Below are positions 28,521 through 39,692 of a stretch of DNA of 64,000 nt, piece after piece. Below the pieces are notes generated by a model. It ran no database searches. It was not told the origin of the DNA and saw only the letters and a program-made list of their open reading frames with translations. Position 1 is the first letter of the stretch, and each line of letters begins with the position of its first letter. Position numbers and translations under genes: made by a program. The stretch comes from Syngnathus acus (Eukaryota; Chordata; Actinopteri; Syngnathiformes; Syngnathidae): contig NC_051087.1 of the NCBI RefSeq assembly GCF_901709675.1, forward strand, positions 9,388,884 through 9,452,883. Reading direction: 5' to 3'.

Positions 28521-31500
28521 CTAAGCCGGTGTATTGTGTGTCTCTGTCAGACTGTGCAGGCTTAAAGAGGTCCTGGGCTGCTTGGCGGGTGGCTCCAACA
28601 GCTCCTTGTCTTCCAGCATGCTCAGAGAGCTGGACTGCAAGACCAGATCTGCGCTTTCATCCTCACTCTCCTCGTCCTCGTCATCGTCTTCCTCATCTGA
28701 TGGGGAAGAAACGGCGAGGGGTCAAAAGGACTGCAAAAAGAAGACACTACCAAGTGTGCTGATGTTACCTTTCTCCAGGTCCGGAGTGGATCGGTTCTTG
28801 ACTGTGCTGGCAAACTAAAACACAGAAGAGAAACATCTGACAAGGTCTAGAAAACTCACACAAAAAATGGATATCTGAAAACAGAATGTCCAAAACCTTT
28901 TCTGAGTGTTGTGTTATTTCCCTATTTTCAAACACTTACTTCTCCCATGACGGCAACTGGGGTCTCTCCTTTCGCCCGAGCCACTCTGTGCTCGATCAGG
29001 TAGTACATGTACTCATCGTACAGCAAGCGGATCAGGTGAAAGGATCCGAAGCTGGCGGCGCTGCGCAGGGTCAGGTCCCGAATGACCATCGAACTGGTGG
29101 TTGGCAAGACATTTTTAAGACTTTTAGCACACGGCAACAAATCCTAATTCTGGCCAGCTGCCACTCACCTATAGAAGGACCAGTTGAGCAGAAAGACTTT
29201 GGCGGCCTTGGGCAGGGCGACGGGGTTGGCCTCGTAAGGTTTGAGCACCTGAGAGACAACGCCGTCCAGCCACGAGGCCCACTGCTCCAAGGAGTTCTGC
29301 TGCTGCAGGGTCATCTTGAAGTCTTGCTCCAGCCGCTGGACGATTTGATCCTCACACTGACACACCCACGACGCTTGTTCCTGATGGGGGGTTAAGTGGG
29401 TTGAGACAAGGTTGGTTCTCCGACGTCCTGCTACGCTTGTGTTCTTCGGCATCGCCAGACCTGAACGTTGGTGAAATCTACACGGTTGAGGTCAGAGAGC
29501 ATCTGGTTGATCTGAGCCGAGTTCTGGAGAACGGCACGGGCTGCCTGGGCCAGGTGGTTCAAGCTGGTATAGCGACGCAGCGTTTGGGAAAAAGAGCTGA
29601 CACACACCACCTGAGGGGGCACCAACGCTACATTCTCAGCCATCTACTCATCTCTACTGACTCTCAAGTCTCAAAAATAATGATTAGTAGTTGATTCATC
29701 AAATAATGATTGCACCTCTGAGGAATAGAATACAAACCTTAATGCGAACCATCTCTTCTGGGATGTTCATCATGGCGCCGGACAGCCAGCTCTCCAGACT
29801 CTTAGCAAAATTACGGATGGCCTGAGTCAAGGCACCTGAGGACAAACGTGAAACGTGTTGAAAATCAACAGGTTGCTCTCACTTTGCACACCTTTGTCAT
29901 CCCGTCGCATCCTTACTGGGGATGGGTCGGAGCACATCGGGGATGAGGATCTCCACCAGCGTCTGATAGAGCAGGTTGTCACACGTTCTCGTCCAGTTTA
30001 GTACAGGCTCAAACTTGCACAGCAGCACGAGGCATGATTTTGGCAGACGTTTCTCCGACTCGTGGTGACTGGAAGAACATGTGGTTGCTATTGGAGCTGT
30101 GGTGGTGGGTCAAGTGTTTTACTTTTGGCACTCACAGATTGAGAGTTTCTGGTTCGCTGCTTTGGCTGAACCTCCAGAAGGATTTCCAAAGTGTCTCCAC
30201 AAGAGTGAACTGAAGGTTCACCATCACGTCTAAAACGGCCTGTTGCCAAGAAAGGAAAAAAACAGGATGAAGGAGGACGGCAGTGCTTGCTGCTAAAATA
30301 GTGTTTGCGTTCTGAAATGCAGAATGTTTGCCAAAATGCTAACATGACAAAAACCAAAGTGACTTTTTGACCTCTCTGTTGCCTACCTCACAGTGTTCCC
30401 TGTAGAGCGTCTGAAAGGCCTTGAGGTGTTCAGGCAGGATCCCATCAGGCAGGCTGCGCTCTTGCACGTTCATCTCAACGAAATCAGGCAACGGACGTGA
30501 TGCTTCTACACAAGATGGAGGACACACTGGCGTCACCACTACAGCATCTTTTCTTCCGCGACACAAAACATCATTGTACACATTCAACTAAATGTGCCAG
30601 TTCCTCACCCAGGAACTGCTGGTACTGCTGCACCTGGGCCGAAATATCACAAACCACTCCTGCCTGCTGCTGGGACGCCCCCCCTGAGGTCCCATTGGCG
30701 ATCCCCTCTGTTTTCTGAACCGCCTTTACCCTTTTGGACAGAACGCACCCAGGTCAGAACGAAGTAGGATACTGGGGCGCCTCTTTGTATGAAAGCCCAC
30801 CTGCTTTTCTGTGGGAACGGCTCCTGCCGCATTGCCGTGATCTGCTGTTCGTCCATCAGTCTGAGCAGAGGGGAGCCAGATTTGATCCTGAGTCCATAGT
30901 AGTGGTACTTTGAGTTCCCCCTGAAACAAGCGTGCCAAAACTTACAAGGAGGCGGTGCGCAAGTGAATGACAACAACGAGCGCGGCTGTACATACCGCGT
31001 GCCGAGCCTTCGGGTGCGGAGCCCCATGAAGACGGACCTGATGAGTTTGCCAAAGGAGGCGGCATTGACCGGCTCCAGCTTCTGCTCCTGGCAGTGTAGC
31101 AGGTAGTGGTAGTAGAGGGTGCAGCGAGGCAGGCTCACCCCCTCTGCACCTTCGTAATTGTCACACAGCCACTGCACCTGAAGAGCACAGCCACGGTGGT
31201 CATGTCCTGCCATAACCCAGAAAGCATTCCAAGCGCTTCACTTTTTCCACATTTTATGGTATCAACCCAAAATGAATCTTTGTCTCGGAGAAAAATGTCA
31301 TCTGTTCATTTGCCCATTCAGTCACTGGAGTACTCACAGTGGCCGGAGGGGCACGTGAATTTGGGCTGGAGTAGCTCTGTCCTCCTCCACCCCCTCCTCC
31401 CAACAAATAAGCCCCCTGAATGACATAACCGGAGCCACTCGCAGAGGTGCCCCCGATGGCAGCAGCTGCTGCTGCAACAGAGGAGGAGAGAGTCTGTGAG

Positions 31501-34500
31501 GTCACCGAGCCGCTGATGTCGGACTCCGAGCTAGACGTGGCCTCGTAGAAGTTGGAGGAGGAGGCGGGAGGGGTCTGAGAGTAGAGGGGTGAGTCGGAAA
31601 AAGAGTAGCCGCCTGGCCGGCTGGAGGGAGAGAAGAATTGGAGGAAGAATTGTCACTGGATGGCTGAGAGATGCAAAGTTGTCAACATTTTTGTCACTCA
31701 CATAGAGGAGGTGGTGAAAGCATTGTCGGAGCCTCCTCCGTCCACATACTGCACCTGGCCCGAGTACGCCTGATCCACCTTGAAAGAAAAACAAGGAAAG
31801 AGGAGCTTTGTAGGAGAGCAACAAATCAGAATATGGATGGACAAAAAGTTTGGATCTAATTTGGTCAAATATACTCAGCTTTAAACAGTATCAGGTTATT
31901 TGAATTTATTTCTTCAATATTTATGAGCTGAGTTGTTATTGCAATCATGCAACAGGATGGCACACCTTTTTGGAACAGAGCAGCCCACTCGTTTTTTTAC
32001 AATGCGTCTCTCTGACTTTGTACTGTCAAAGATCCCAACTGCTTTCACATGACATGAACAGGAAACTACGGAAACAACAGGAGTAGGTCTGCTACGAACA
32101 CACATCCTGCCACTCTACTGGGAATGTTCGCGTACTTCCCAAGACACGTTGGGGCTTAGCAGTTGGAGGACTGCTGCTGAAGCTCCAGAATTCAAGTATC
32201 TCCATTAACCAGATACTTAGCAGTGGCAATCTGGTTAGTGTAGTAACCTCCAAAGTAATATCATGAGACACATAAGCCCAGAACAAATCTTCCATTCTTT
32301 CCTGAGGGGAAATTCTTTTGAAATAAGCACTTTGGTGGTTCTACTGGATAATGATGGCGATTGAATCATTTTTATGAGATGTTTTTTGTCTTTACCTCAT
32401 GGTTGATGTGCGCAGACTGCAGATTATTGACGTGTCCTGACTGAACCCTCTTGCCAGCCTGTGGCACCGTCTGCAACACTGACCTCTGCTGGTAAATACA
32501 TTCAACGTCATAATTAAATTGTCGTCCAAGTCATTAATCGGCAGAGAACATACCTGAGTGGTGGTCTGCACTGGCTGGACCACCCGTGTAGGCACACCCG
32601 GGGCAGGTGAGCTGGATTCTGACAGACTGTCGTTAGACTGCGCAGAACCCTCTGAGTGAGAAAGAGACTTGAATGAGCGACAAAGAAGCCGTGCACGTAC
32701 AAATAAGGCAACTCACGACATGCGGCTTGCGGATTGTAACAGAAACCAGTGTAGAACATCCCGTGTGTGTTTTTGGGTCCAGCCGAGGAGAAACTGACAA
32801 GAATGCCCTCGTCTCTGCTTTATAACTTGTGTAGAGAACGACCGGCTCGGACAGCTAATCTCCCCAGATGGAGAGCAATCCCTCCATCTTGTAAACATGC
32901 ATTTTGGATGCGAGAGGAAAATGGGACGCATGAGGGATGTTGGCTATTGGATGATGGACAACATGTGGAGGGAAGGCTCACGCATTTCCTTTTTCATTTG
33001 AACCCGTTTAGACGAATGGATTTCCCAGTTTGCAATGTGACGCCAAAATGAACAAAGCAACCTTTTACTCATTTTGAATGCAAAATACAAACGACTTAGT
33101 ACTAACAAAGTTCTGAATGCTACCCCTAGGTGTCCCACCGAGACACCCCTCCAGAGCTGAGCTGCATCTTGTGACTTATGGAACAAACCTTTCCAGTGAA
33201 GCCTGTGTTTGTCTCACTTTCACTCTCTCTGCCTCTCTCTTTCTCTCTGCTATAACTCTTCTCACTGAGTGTCTGATAGAGGTTCTGCTGCTTCTAACTT
33301 GTCAATACATCTGAAATGAAAGCACAACTGGAGACAGATCATGGACTATGAAATGGTGAAGTTTGATTATTGTCTAAAAGCATAAACTTCAAATAAGGCC
33401 GATTGGGAATTTACTCACCTTAGCTTCCGATGGAACATTCCATTAAAAAAAAAAAAAAGCAACGCTTTTAATTCTCCCTTGTTTTGCTAGACTTCTAAAT
33501 TGCATGGATGTTGATACTTGTCCCCTACTGCCCCAACCGTCCCCTCCGATCCTCCAATACTTCACGTCTGACAGTCCCAAAATCTAAACTAAAATCCTTC
33601 GGTGACAGAGCCTTCTCCTGCACATCACCCCGACTCTGGAACTCTCTCCCTCAGTCTGTCTGTGACTCAGCCACACTCCCCATATTTAAGTCCCGTCTAA
33701 AAACGTACCTCTTCTCCCAAGCTCATGACCTCCCCTACCCATAACTGGTTTCCTCTTCTTAATTTTATCCAATTGTTTCTTCCCCGTCCCCCTCCCCTCA
33801 TGTATGTCTTTGCCTTGTTCCCTGTAAGCGTCTTTGGGTTTTTGAAAAGCGCTATACAAATTTAATGAATTATTATTATTATTATACTACAGCCAATTTC
33901 AACTGCCATAAGCAGGCTTCTCTCACAAATATAAACAGATTGATGGAAGCAGAGTAGTGCCAACAACATATTGGCTGTCATGTTATGTTCCAGCTTAATT
34001 AAATATGCACCGTTATCAAGATGATTGAATAGGCCTCAGACAAGCCCCACGCCCGCCTGTCCCAGCGTGTGACTTACTGGGTGAGAGTATACTGTGTTAC
34101 TTGACACCGGCAGGCAAAAATATCCACTAACAGATGGACCTAAAATAAACATCCAAAAAAAGAATTAGCCTAAGGCCTCATTCTCTTTTTATTCTCTTCC
34201 CATTAAGAGCAGATTTATTTAATGCCAAATATTTTCTTTGACATTTAATATTTGTCACTTCAAGGGGAATAGGAGAACATGAAGTTGAACCTCACATCCA
34301 GAAAACACGTATTTATCACAAATGAGGTTGCCACGGATACAGATTTCTTTTGCTAGTAATTGGGAATGGCTACTATTTCTCAAGATACATTCTTATAACA
34401 TTAACTCTCCAGCAACCTCAAAGAGAAGCTGCATTCCATCCCTCACATTTGGTGCACTGTAACCTAGCAACCACATGCATCACATTATATTGTTGTGGTC

Positions 34501-35143
34501 TGCTCATTCACGCACACGCACGTTACTTAGTGTGCTGACAATGGTAATAATGACTTACCACTGAGTTGACTAAACATCATGAGCACAAATTAAAAGGATT
34601 AGACGATGGCAGGAAAATAACAATTCAACCTTTATCCTTTTCAATTTCTTTGACGCTAGGACTGATCATACCACATCAAGCTTATTGACAGCTTCGACTG
34701 ATTTGCTTGGAATGATAAATTTGACTGCCTACATCTCATGTCCCCCATAATTATCGTGCAAGCTTAGGAATTCAATAGTTTGTCACATGTTGCTCACCTG
34801 TAACCGTCACTATGATGTATTGGGGTGAGGTGTTCTGACCATTACTCTTCTGGGCCACAGTGTGCTGGATTTCTGAGCTTATATAGTGCTGTGTAGGAGC
34901 CGCTAGAACAGCCGCCTTCTGGCTCTGAGCCTGGGTAGATGGAGCTTGGGACGAAAGTGCATCCTGTCCAGTTTTGGCTGATTGATTGGCTGATGCAATG
35001 CTTCCAGAGGTTAGTGGGAGTCCGGCCAGGAAGTGTGCTGCTGTCTTGGTGGAAGAGGGTGTGGTGGAAGCCGGAGTTGATGCTATGGTTACCGTGTTGG
35101 TCTGCGGAGGCTGGAGGTCTTCTGAGTAGCCAGAAGTTGCCAT
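28521..35143 (-). CDS. rfx1: Regulatory factor X1, winged-helix transcription factor
   Basis: Binds X-box DNA as a dimer; controls ciliary, MHC class II and other genes. Exons in order of translation: 34798-35143 (ATG at 35143), 32554-32651, 32396-32488, 31702-31778, 31338-31620, 30996-31177, 30801-30920, 30609-30730, 30387-30505, 30136-30239, 29917-30068, 29738-29835, 29461-29610, 29169-29380, 28940-29093, 28769-28814, 28521-28696; 843 residues (human 979). The activation region is Q/T/S-rich, with [17 protein letters not shown] and [10 protein letters not shown] followed by poly-Gly. The DNA-binding domain (about 300-375) reads [18 protein letters not shown], then [20 protein letters not shown] and [13 protein letters not shown]. 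The extended dimerisation region includes [20 protein letters not shown] and [17 protein letters not shown]. An acidic tail follows. It is shorter than human mainly in the N-terminal glutamine-rich part. The coding exon with the ATG begins at an acceptor (35171), so a non-coding exon lies upstream, perhaps ending at 36212 (GTAAGG). Confidence 0.97.
33488..33890 (+). mobile_element. 3' end of an L2-type (Maui-like) LINE, in rfx1 intron
   Basis: The plus strand encodes the typical C-terminus of this non-LTR family (frame 33508-33744): [16 protein letters not shown], then [12 protein letters not shown] and [13 protein letters not shown]. It is followed by the family's 3' tail TTGAAAAGCGCTATACAAAT and an ATT-type simple tail near 33870-33885. 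Only the 3' end is present, as expected for 5'-truncated insertion. It is opposite to rfx1 transcription. No intact polymerase remains. Confidence 0.8.
34459..34471. promoter_or_regulatory. Perfect X-box (RFX site) in rfx1 first coding intron
   Basis: GTAACC-T-AGCAAC fits the RFX consensus GTNRCC-N(0-3)-RGYAAC at every fixed position, with a 1-base spacer. It lies 327 bases downstream (in the sense of transcription) of the first coding exon of rfx1. Function is inferred. Confidence 0.5.
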
Positions 35144-35149
35144 GGCAAC
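35136..35149. promoter_or_regulatory. Perfect palindromic X-box over the rfx1 start codon
   Basis: GTTGCCATGGCAAC is a 14-bp perfect inverted repeat and a full RFX consensus site with a 2-base spacer; the central ATG is the rfx1 initiation codon (35143-35141). The site also provides the GCCATGG start context. Human RFX1 has been reported to repress its own transcription, so self-binding here is plausible, though not shown. Confidence 0.55.
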
Positions 35150-36999
35150 CAATCCTTTGAGGCGCCACCTCTGTTGATTAAAAGAGGGAGACAATCTCAA
35201 TTGCGAATATCCTCCAAACATGTCTTTGACGTCATATCCACTTGTGTTGTTGCAACACATTGCCACGCAAATCTTAGTCTGTGTGTGTGTGTTCTCGTGC
35301 GTGCATGTTTGAAGAGGATTTTTTCAGCTTCAGTCCACTACATCTAACAAAAAATGAACAACACAAAGGCAACAAACTGTTTTCAATTGTAATAAAGTAA
35401 GCAAGGGCTATTCATATGAACTAGCTACCACTATGACCTTATCGCCTCTGTAGCTGAGGCTGAATTCACATGCACAATTATTGGACCCAGCCATTCAGGA
35501 CTTTAGACTATCCCAACCTAAGATAAACCACTCCGGTGTGCACCCACACGGTAAACACGACGCGTAGATGATCAGCGAGCACATCGTGTCAGGGAAGTGA
35601 GTTCAATGTCACACAAAAAAAACTTTTCCCACGGGGTTCAAAGTAAATAACACATAACTCCCAAATACGCACGTTTATAAAAACGCGATCCAAGAAAGTG
35701 GATTGTAAATATGTGCGTGGGTAACATAAGGTTCACTCGCTTATAGGTGTGTTGAGTTAGCGAGAGTGATAGCTTCCCCAGCTAACAACTCGTCACTTAA
35801 GTAAGCTTGATGTGCGCTTGAGCAACCAAGCTATTGCTAGCGTGCTTGTAATTCTTCGGCCATGACATAAACAGCACACGCAGTTAAATGTGCCACTCCA
35901 CGAAAGATGAATACAATAGGCGTGGAAAAAAGTCGAGTAGTCACAAGCGTTACAACACACCCGCCATCTTGTGCTCTGATCGGAGATCTGACATCGCCAT
36001 AACAACCGCCTGCACATGCAAAAAAAAAAAATCCCGCAACCACTTTCATCACCGACATGCTCGAACACTTTCCGCAAACACAGACGAATACACCAACGAA
36101 AACAACCATGCAACTTTAGAGAGTATAAAATGACAATGAAATCTCATTTTGAGGAGTTCACCTCTGTTTTTCCCCCGGTATTATCATTTTAGTGCTAAGT
36201 TTTTTCCTTACATTCGGGTTGTTGACTCCCGTTGCTTGGTTCTCGTCGCCAGGACTACCGTGACTATGGCGCCTTGCCTTCACCGGGGCAACTGTTGCTA
36301 GCCTCTTGCCTAAGCCCCGCCTACCACTAAATGTTGATTGGACCATTTCCGCAGGGATATCTACGTCATTAACAATACTCTTCTCTCAGTGGACAATGGC
36401 CGCTGTCTGTCACTCTGACAGGGACCAAGTGTCTCATGACCACTTCTAGTTTCAGTGAGGACTCACCAGTTGGCGTCTTGAGTGAGTCCCTCGTTTGTGT
36501 AATAAAAGTTTTCCAGATAAGTAGCGTTCGTGCCTTTAGGCTGTTTTTCCAACTGAAAATACGACTTTATGGTTCAGGATCAGGGTTATAAATTTAGGCT
36601 CTGCTTGGAGTTTTCAGGTTCTCCTGGTGCCCTCAGGCTTGTGTGAAAATTTCCCTCCCAAAAATATTGTAATAGTGACGCATATTCTGTACATTTTACA
36701 TAAGACATTTAGATTTGAATTCAAATGATGAACATGAGACAAGAGATTAACAGATCATTGTATTCCCAGGTAGCCCACTGTAATATCTGATGCACATCTT
36801 CGAAGATAGCACAATTTGTGACACAACATTCGATTTTTAGGTAAGAAAATGTAAATCTAAATGCATTGAGTGAATAAGACTTCTTTTATAAATTCTCCTC
36901 TCAGCTTGCTGTAGTTGCATCAAATCTCGGACACATTAAAATCATCATCCGTTTGCTGTTTTGGTTTGTGATATTGTTTTCAAGGTTTAACTGGTCAAG

Positions 37000-37690
37000 G
37001 GAAATGTGCTTTCGGCAGTTTGCAAACTTATTTTATTAAGGCGGTGCTAGACTTATAATCATATCAATAAATGCTTTTGCCAGTTTGCAAACTTATTAAA
37101 GCTGCGTTAGACATATATAATCATATCAATATAATCTTCAGTAGCGGAGTGCTCGTGCAGGGTGGGCGCTGAGGAATGTGCAGGCAACTCCATGAACTTA
37201 TTTTCGGCAAAGTGTTGTGGAACAGTATGTACCATCGGTCCAGACAGGGAGGATGGAAGGAGAATACCTCTCATCGGTCCAGACAGGAAGAACACCTTAT
37301 TTGAACATCTCGGCCGGTGAGGAACGAGAATAACAACTCGTCCTGGTGGTCCAGACCCAACCGCCAGACAGCTGAGGCCGGACACCTGCACTTAGCAGCG
37401 AAAAACACCCAAACGAGGAGTAAATGGCCATCGACCAATCACCACACAATATTTTGCATGCTTGAATATTCATATTGTGTTTCCTGAAAACTGGGCAACC
37501 CGGAAGAATGTGTTGTCTCTTGATGGTCACAAGAGCACACGAGTTTTGGTGTGAAGGACCCGAGACCCAGGCGCCTGTATTAGTTTGCTTTGTCAGGAAT
37601 AAATACTTGGTAAATTCGGCCTAATTGATCTACTGGTCTTCTCTTTGACAGAACGAACTCGCAAAATTGTTAGGTGTACCAGTGTGTGGA
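37000..37690 (+). mobile_element. Possible solo LTR
   Basis: Seen: direct repeats of the kind found in U3 (GTTTGCAAACTTATT near 37018 and 37084; CGGTCCAGACAGG near 37216 and 37276), then a GC-rich stretch, then GGAATAAATACTTGG at about 37596 followed by a short segment with TTTGACAGAACGAACT, resembling an R-U5 boundary. Not seen: clean TG...CA ends, a target-site duplication, gag-pol or a primer-binding site. The span is therefore approximate, and the element type is a guess from layout. Confidence 0.3.
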
Positions 37691-37800
37691 TTAGGACATA
37701 ACTCTTGTGTTAAGTGTTGATCACAATTTGGAGTCAGATCAATAACAAAAATCCGTAGCCTAACACTGGCCTAATATAAAACCTTCCAATTATTTTCAAT

Positions 37801-37955
37801 GACTATCTATCCATCCGTCCGTCCGTCCATCCATCCATCCATCCATCCATCCATCCATCCATCCATCCATCCATCCATCCATCCATCCATCCATCCATCC
37901 ATCCATCCATCCATCCATCCATCCATCCATCCATCCATCCATCCATCCATCCATC
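37801..37955 (+). repeat. (CCAT)n / (ATGG)n microsatellite
   Basis: About 155 bases of near-perfect CATC/CCAT tetranucleotide, slightly degenerate (CCGT) at its left end. Open frames spelling repeated MDGW across it are artefacts. Such long tetranucleotide tracts are common in fish genomes and highly variable in length. Confidence 0.97.
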
Positions 37956-38106
37956 GAGCCATCTCCGGCATGCTTTGATCAAGATAAACAAGAGTGAATA
38001 ATAAAAGCACACTTCCCATTCATTTTTAACACTCGGTTGAAATTACTTGATTTTCTCATGCAACTGAACCACTGCTCACTCTGCCCTTGTGAGGGGAACG
38101 GCTTTT

Positions 38107-38120
38107 GTAACCATGGTGAC
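38107..38120. promoter_or_regulatory. X-box-like site upstream of rln3
   Basis: GTAACC-AT-GGTGAC matches the RFX X-box with one deviation (GAC in place of AAC) and is nearly palindromic. It lies 0.8 kb before the rln3 TATA box and about 2 kb from the rfx1 5' end. Role unknown. Confidence 0.3.
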
Positions 38121-38429
38121 TAGTGGCTTAAAGGGATATTGTTGAGTCATCCTAAAAAAGCTAGTTTGAGATGCTAAGCGCACGAGAGACAACTCACCAA
38201 GTCAATGAAACGTATTTTCTAAATCGTCCAAATTTTGACATCACAGTTTAGCAAAATTCAGAACTGCTTGCACGTAAACAAATTTTCTCAAAAGGTAGCT
38301 AACAAAGCCATTACTATGTTGCATAACATTTTGTGGATGTGCATGCGCCCCAGAGACCCACATGTGTGTTCTTATTCCAATTAAATGGAAGTTGAAACAA
38401 TAGAGTTTATCAGACTTTGTGCAGGATTG

Positions 38430-38596
38430 TACTTCTTTAGGCCATCCTACATTGCAGAACAAGTAAATGTGCATTCATGTGTGTACACAAGGACCCGACC
38501 AAACAAGATTTTTGTACTTCCTTAGGCCATCCTACATTGCAGAACATGTGAGTGAGCATTCACGTGTGTACACAAGGGCACAAACAAACAAGATTT
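38430..38596. repeat. 85-bp imperfect tandem duplication upstream of rln3
   Basis: The unit TACTTCTTTAGGCCATCCTA... starts at 38430 and recurs at 38515 with a few substitutions; both copies share ACATTGCAGAACA and ACGTGTGTACACAAGG-like segments. It lies 330-500 bases before the rln3 TATA box, so it is within reach of the promoter. Confidence 0.85.
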
Positions 38597-38920
38597 CCCA
38601 GAGATATTAAGCCGTCTAAATTGATGAGGTACATGGAGAGAGTGAAATCTTTTCAGCTTCTGGTTGAGAAGATGCCATGACTGAGATATCGCCATGTGTC
38701 ACACGAAGCACAACAAAAACTACCAGTGAGGGCAGAAAGGGCAAGTAAAAGGTCACAGGTGATTAGATTGCTGAGAGCTCTGTTGGAGTCACTTGTGGCA
38801 TCATTGGCCATATAATCACGACTTGTCTGTTACTAGATATGCATTGTTGCCCCTAAAGGTCTCAGCTCTTATCTCTGGATATGACGAAGACCGGAAGTGC
38901 TTCTTTGAGCAACTGAGACC

Positions 38921-38928
38921 TATATAAG
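38921..38928 (+). promoter_or_regulatory. TATA box of rln3
   Basis: TATATAAG, a near-ideal TATA element, lies 99 bases before the rln3 start codon, which predicts transcription start near 38950 and a 5' UTR of about 75 bases. A TATA box fits a tightly cell-type-restricted neuropeptide gene. Confidence 0.75.
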
Positions 38929-39026
38929 ATGTCCAAAATGAAACACAAACCAAACTAGTTGCACCACTTGAGTTTGCAGAAACCTTTTCAGCACAGTGAG
39001 TCAACTACAGCAGATTTTGGAGGACC

Positions 39027-39562
39027 ATGTGGAAGGCGGCACTCTTGACCCTGTGTCTCTTGGTGGCTTTGGTAGACAAGGTGCGGCCAAATGAAGCCCA
39101 TTCCTCTTTTTATGGAATGAAGCTGTGTGGAAGAGAGTTCATACGCGCTGTCATTTTTACCTGTGGGGGCTCTCGCTGGAGGAGAAGCATTGGAGACGCA
39201 GGTAAGACTGCCTGTGAAGTGAAGTTAGTCATTCATAAAAATATTAATTCTAAAAGAATTCATCATTTGTCTTCCCATCAGCTCTTACTGGAGACGAGGC
39301 TTTTGACAGATGGAATGCGAATCCTCTCCCTCAAATGGCCAGTGAGCAAGATCTTGCGCAATCTAATGTATGGAAGGATCCGTCATTTGATGCGGCGCCT
39401 GTGGATGCTGAATTCAGCCGCTCTGCTCGCTCACCAATCTCGGACGAAGTCCTGGAGGCTCTTCGAAGTGCAGATAGGAAAGGACGGGATGTCGTGGTGG
39501 GACTGTCCAATGCCTGTTGCAAGTGGGGCTGCAGCAAGAGTGAAATCAGCTCCTTGTGCTAA
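39027..39562 (+). CDS. rln3: Relaxin-3 prohormone
   Basis: Insulin-superfamily neuropeptide, ligand of RXFP3/RXFP4, made in hindbrain nuclei of vertebrates. Two exons, 39027-39201 and 39282-39562, give 151 residues (human 142); the single phase-1 intron in the C-peptide is the family's usual position. Signal peptide about 1-24 (MWKAALLTLCLLVALV core). The B chain about 26-51 includes CGREFIRAVIFTCGGSRW, with the receptor-binding R36-x3-R40-x2-I43 motif and W51. The dibasic RR at 52-53 ends the B chain. C-peptide follows, then RKGR (124-127) as convertase site. The A chain 128-151 carries C137, C138, C142 and C151 in the CC-x3-C-x8-C pattern and ends SEISSLC. A chain and B chain are nearly identical to human; the C-peptide is not. 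Position beside rfx1 matches human 19p13.12. In fish the paralogues are rln3a and rln3b; I cannot tell which. Confidence 0.98.
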
Positions 39563-39686
39563 ACATTGTTCCCTCTTCCATGCAGCTTACCTTATTTTAT
39601 TATTATTTTTACATCAAGATCACAAATTGTCTGACTGTATGTTTTTTCAGACAAAAGTGTGCTTGACTAATTTTGTGTATATGTTC

Positions 39687-39692
39687 AATAAA
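39687..39692 (+). terminator. Poly(A) signal AATAAA, rln3
   Basis: Canonical hexamer 125 bases past the rln3 stop, followed by a T-rich element and, 15 bases on, a genomic A run. It gives a compact 3' UTR of about 150 bases. Confidence 0.8.

Larger units (their letters stand above)
35171..39026. other. Intergenic region between rfx1 and rln3 (divergent promoters)
   Basis: Head-to-head spacer. The part from 35500 to about 36400 is GC- and CpG-richer and probably holds the rfx1 non-coding first exon and promoter; a good minus-strand donor (GAAT|GTAAGG) sits at 36211-36210, and ATTGG (inverted CCAAT) is at 36337. Beyond that come a possible solo LTR (about 37000-37690), a CCAT microsatellite, an X-box-like site at 38107, an 85-bp tandem repeat and the rln3 TATA box. 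No protein-coding exon was found. Confidence 0.5.

Noticed and set aside
28886-29395. 169-codon plus-strand open frame
   Set aside because: It is antisense to rfx1 exons whose minus-strand translation matches RFX1 residue for residue; a shadow frame.
37803-38019. Open frames spelling repeated MDGW
   Set aside because: Translation of the CCAT microsatellite, not a protein.
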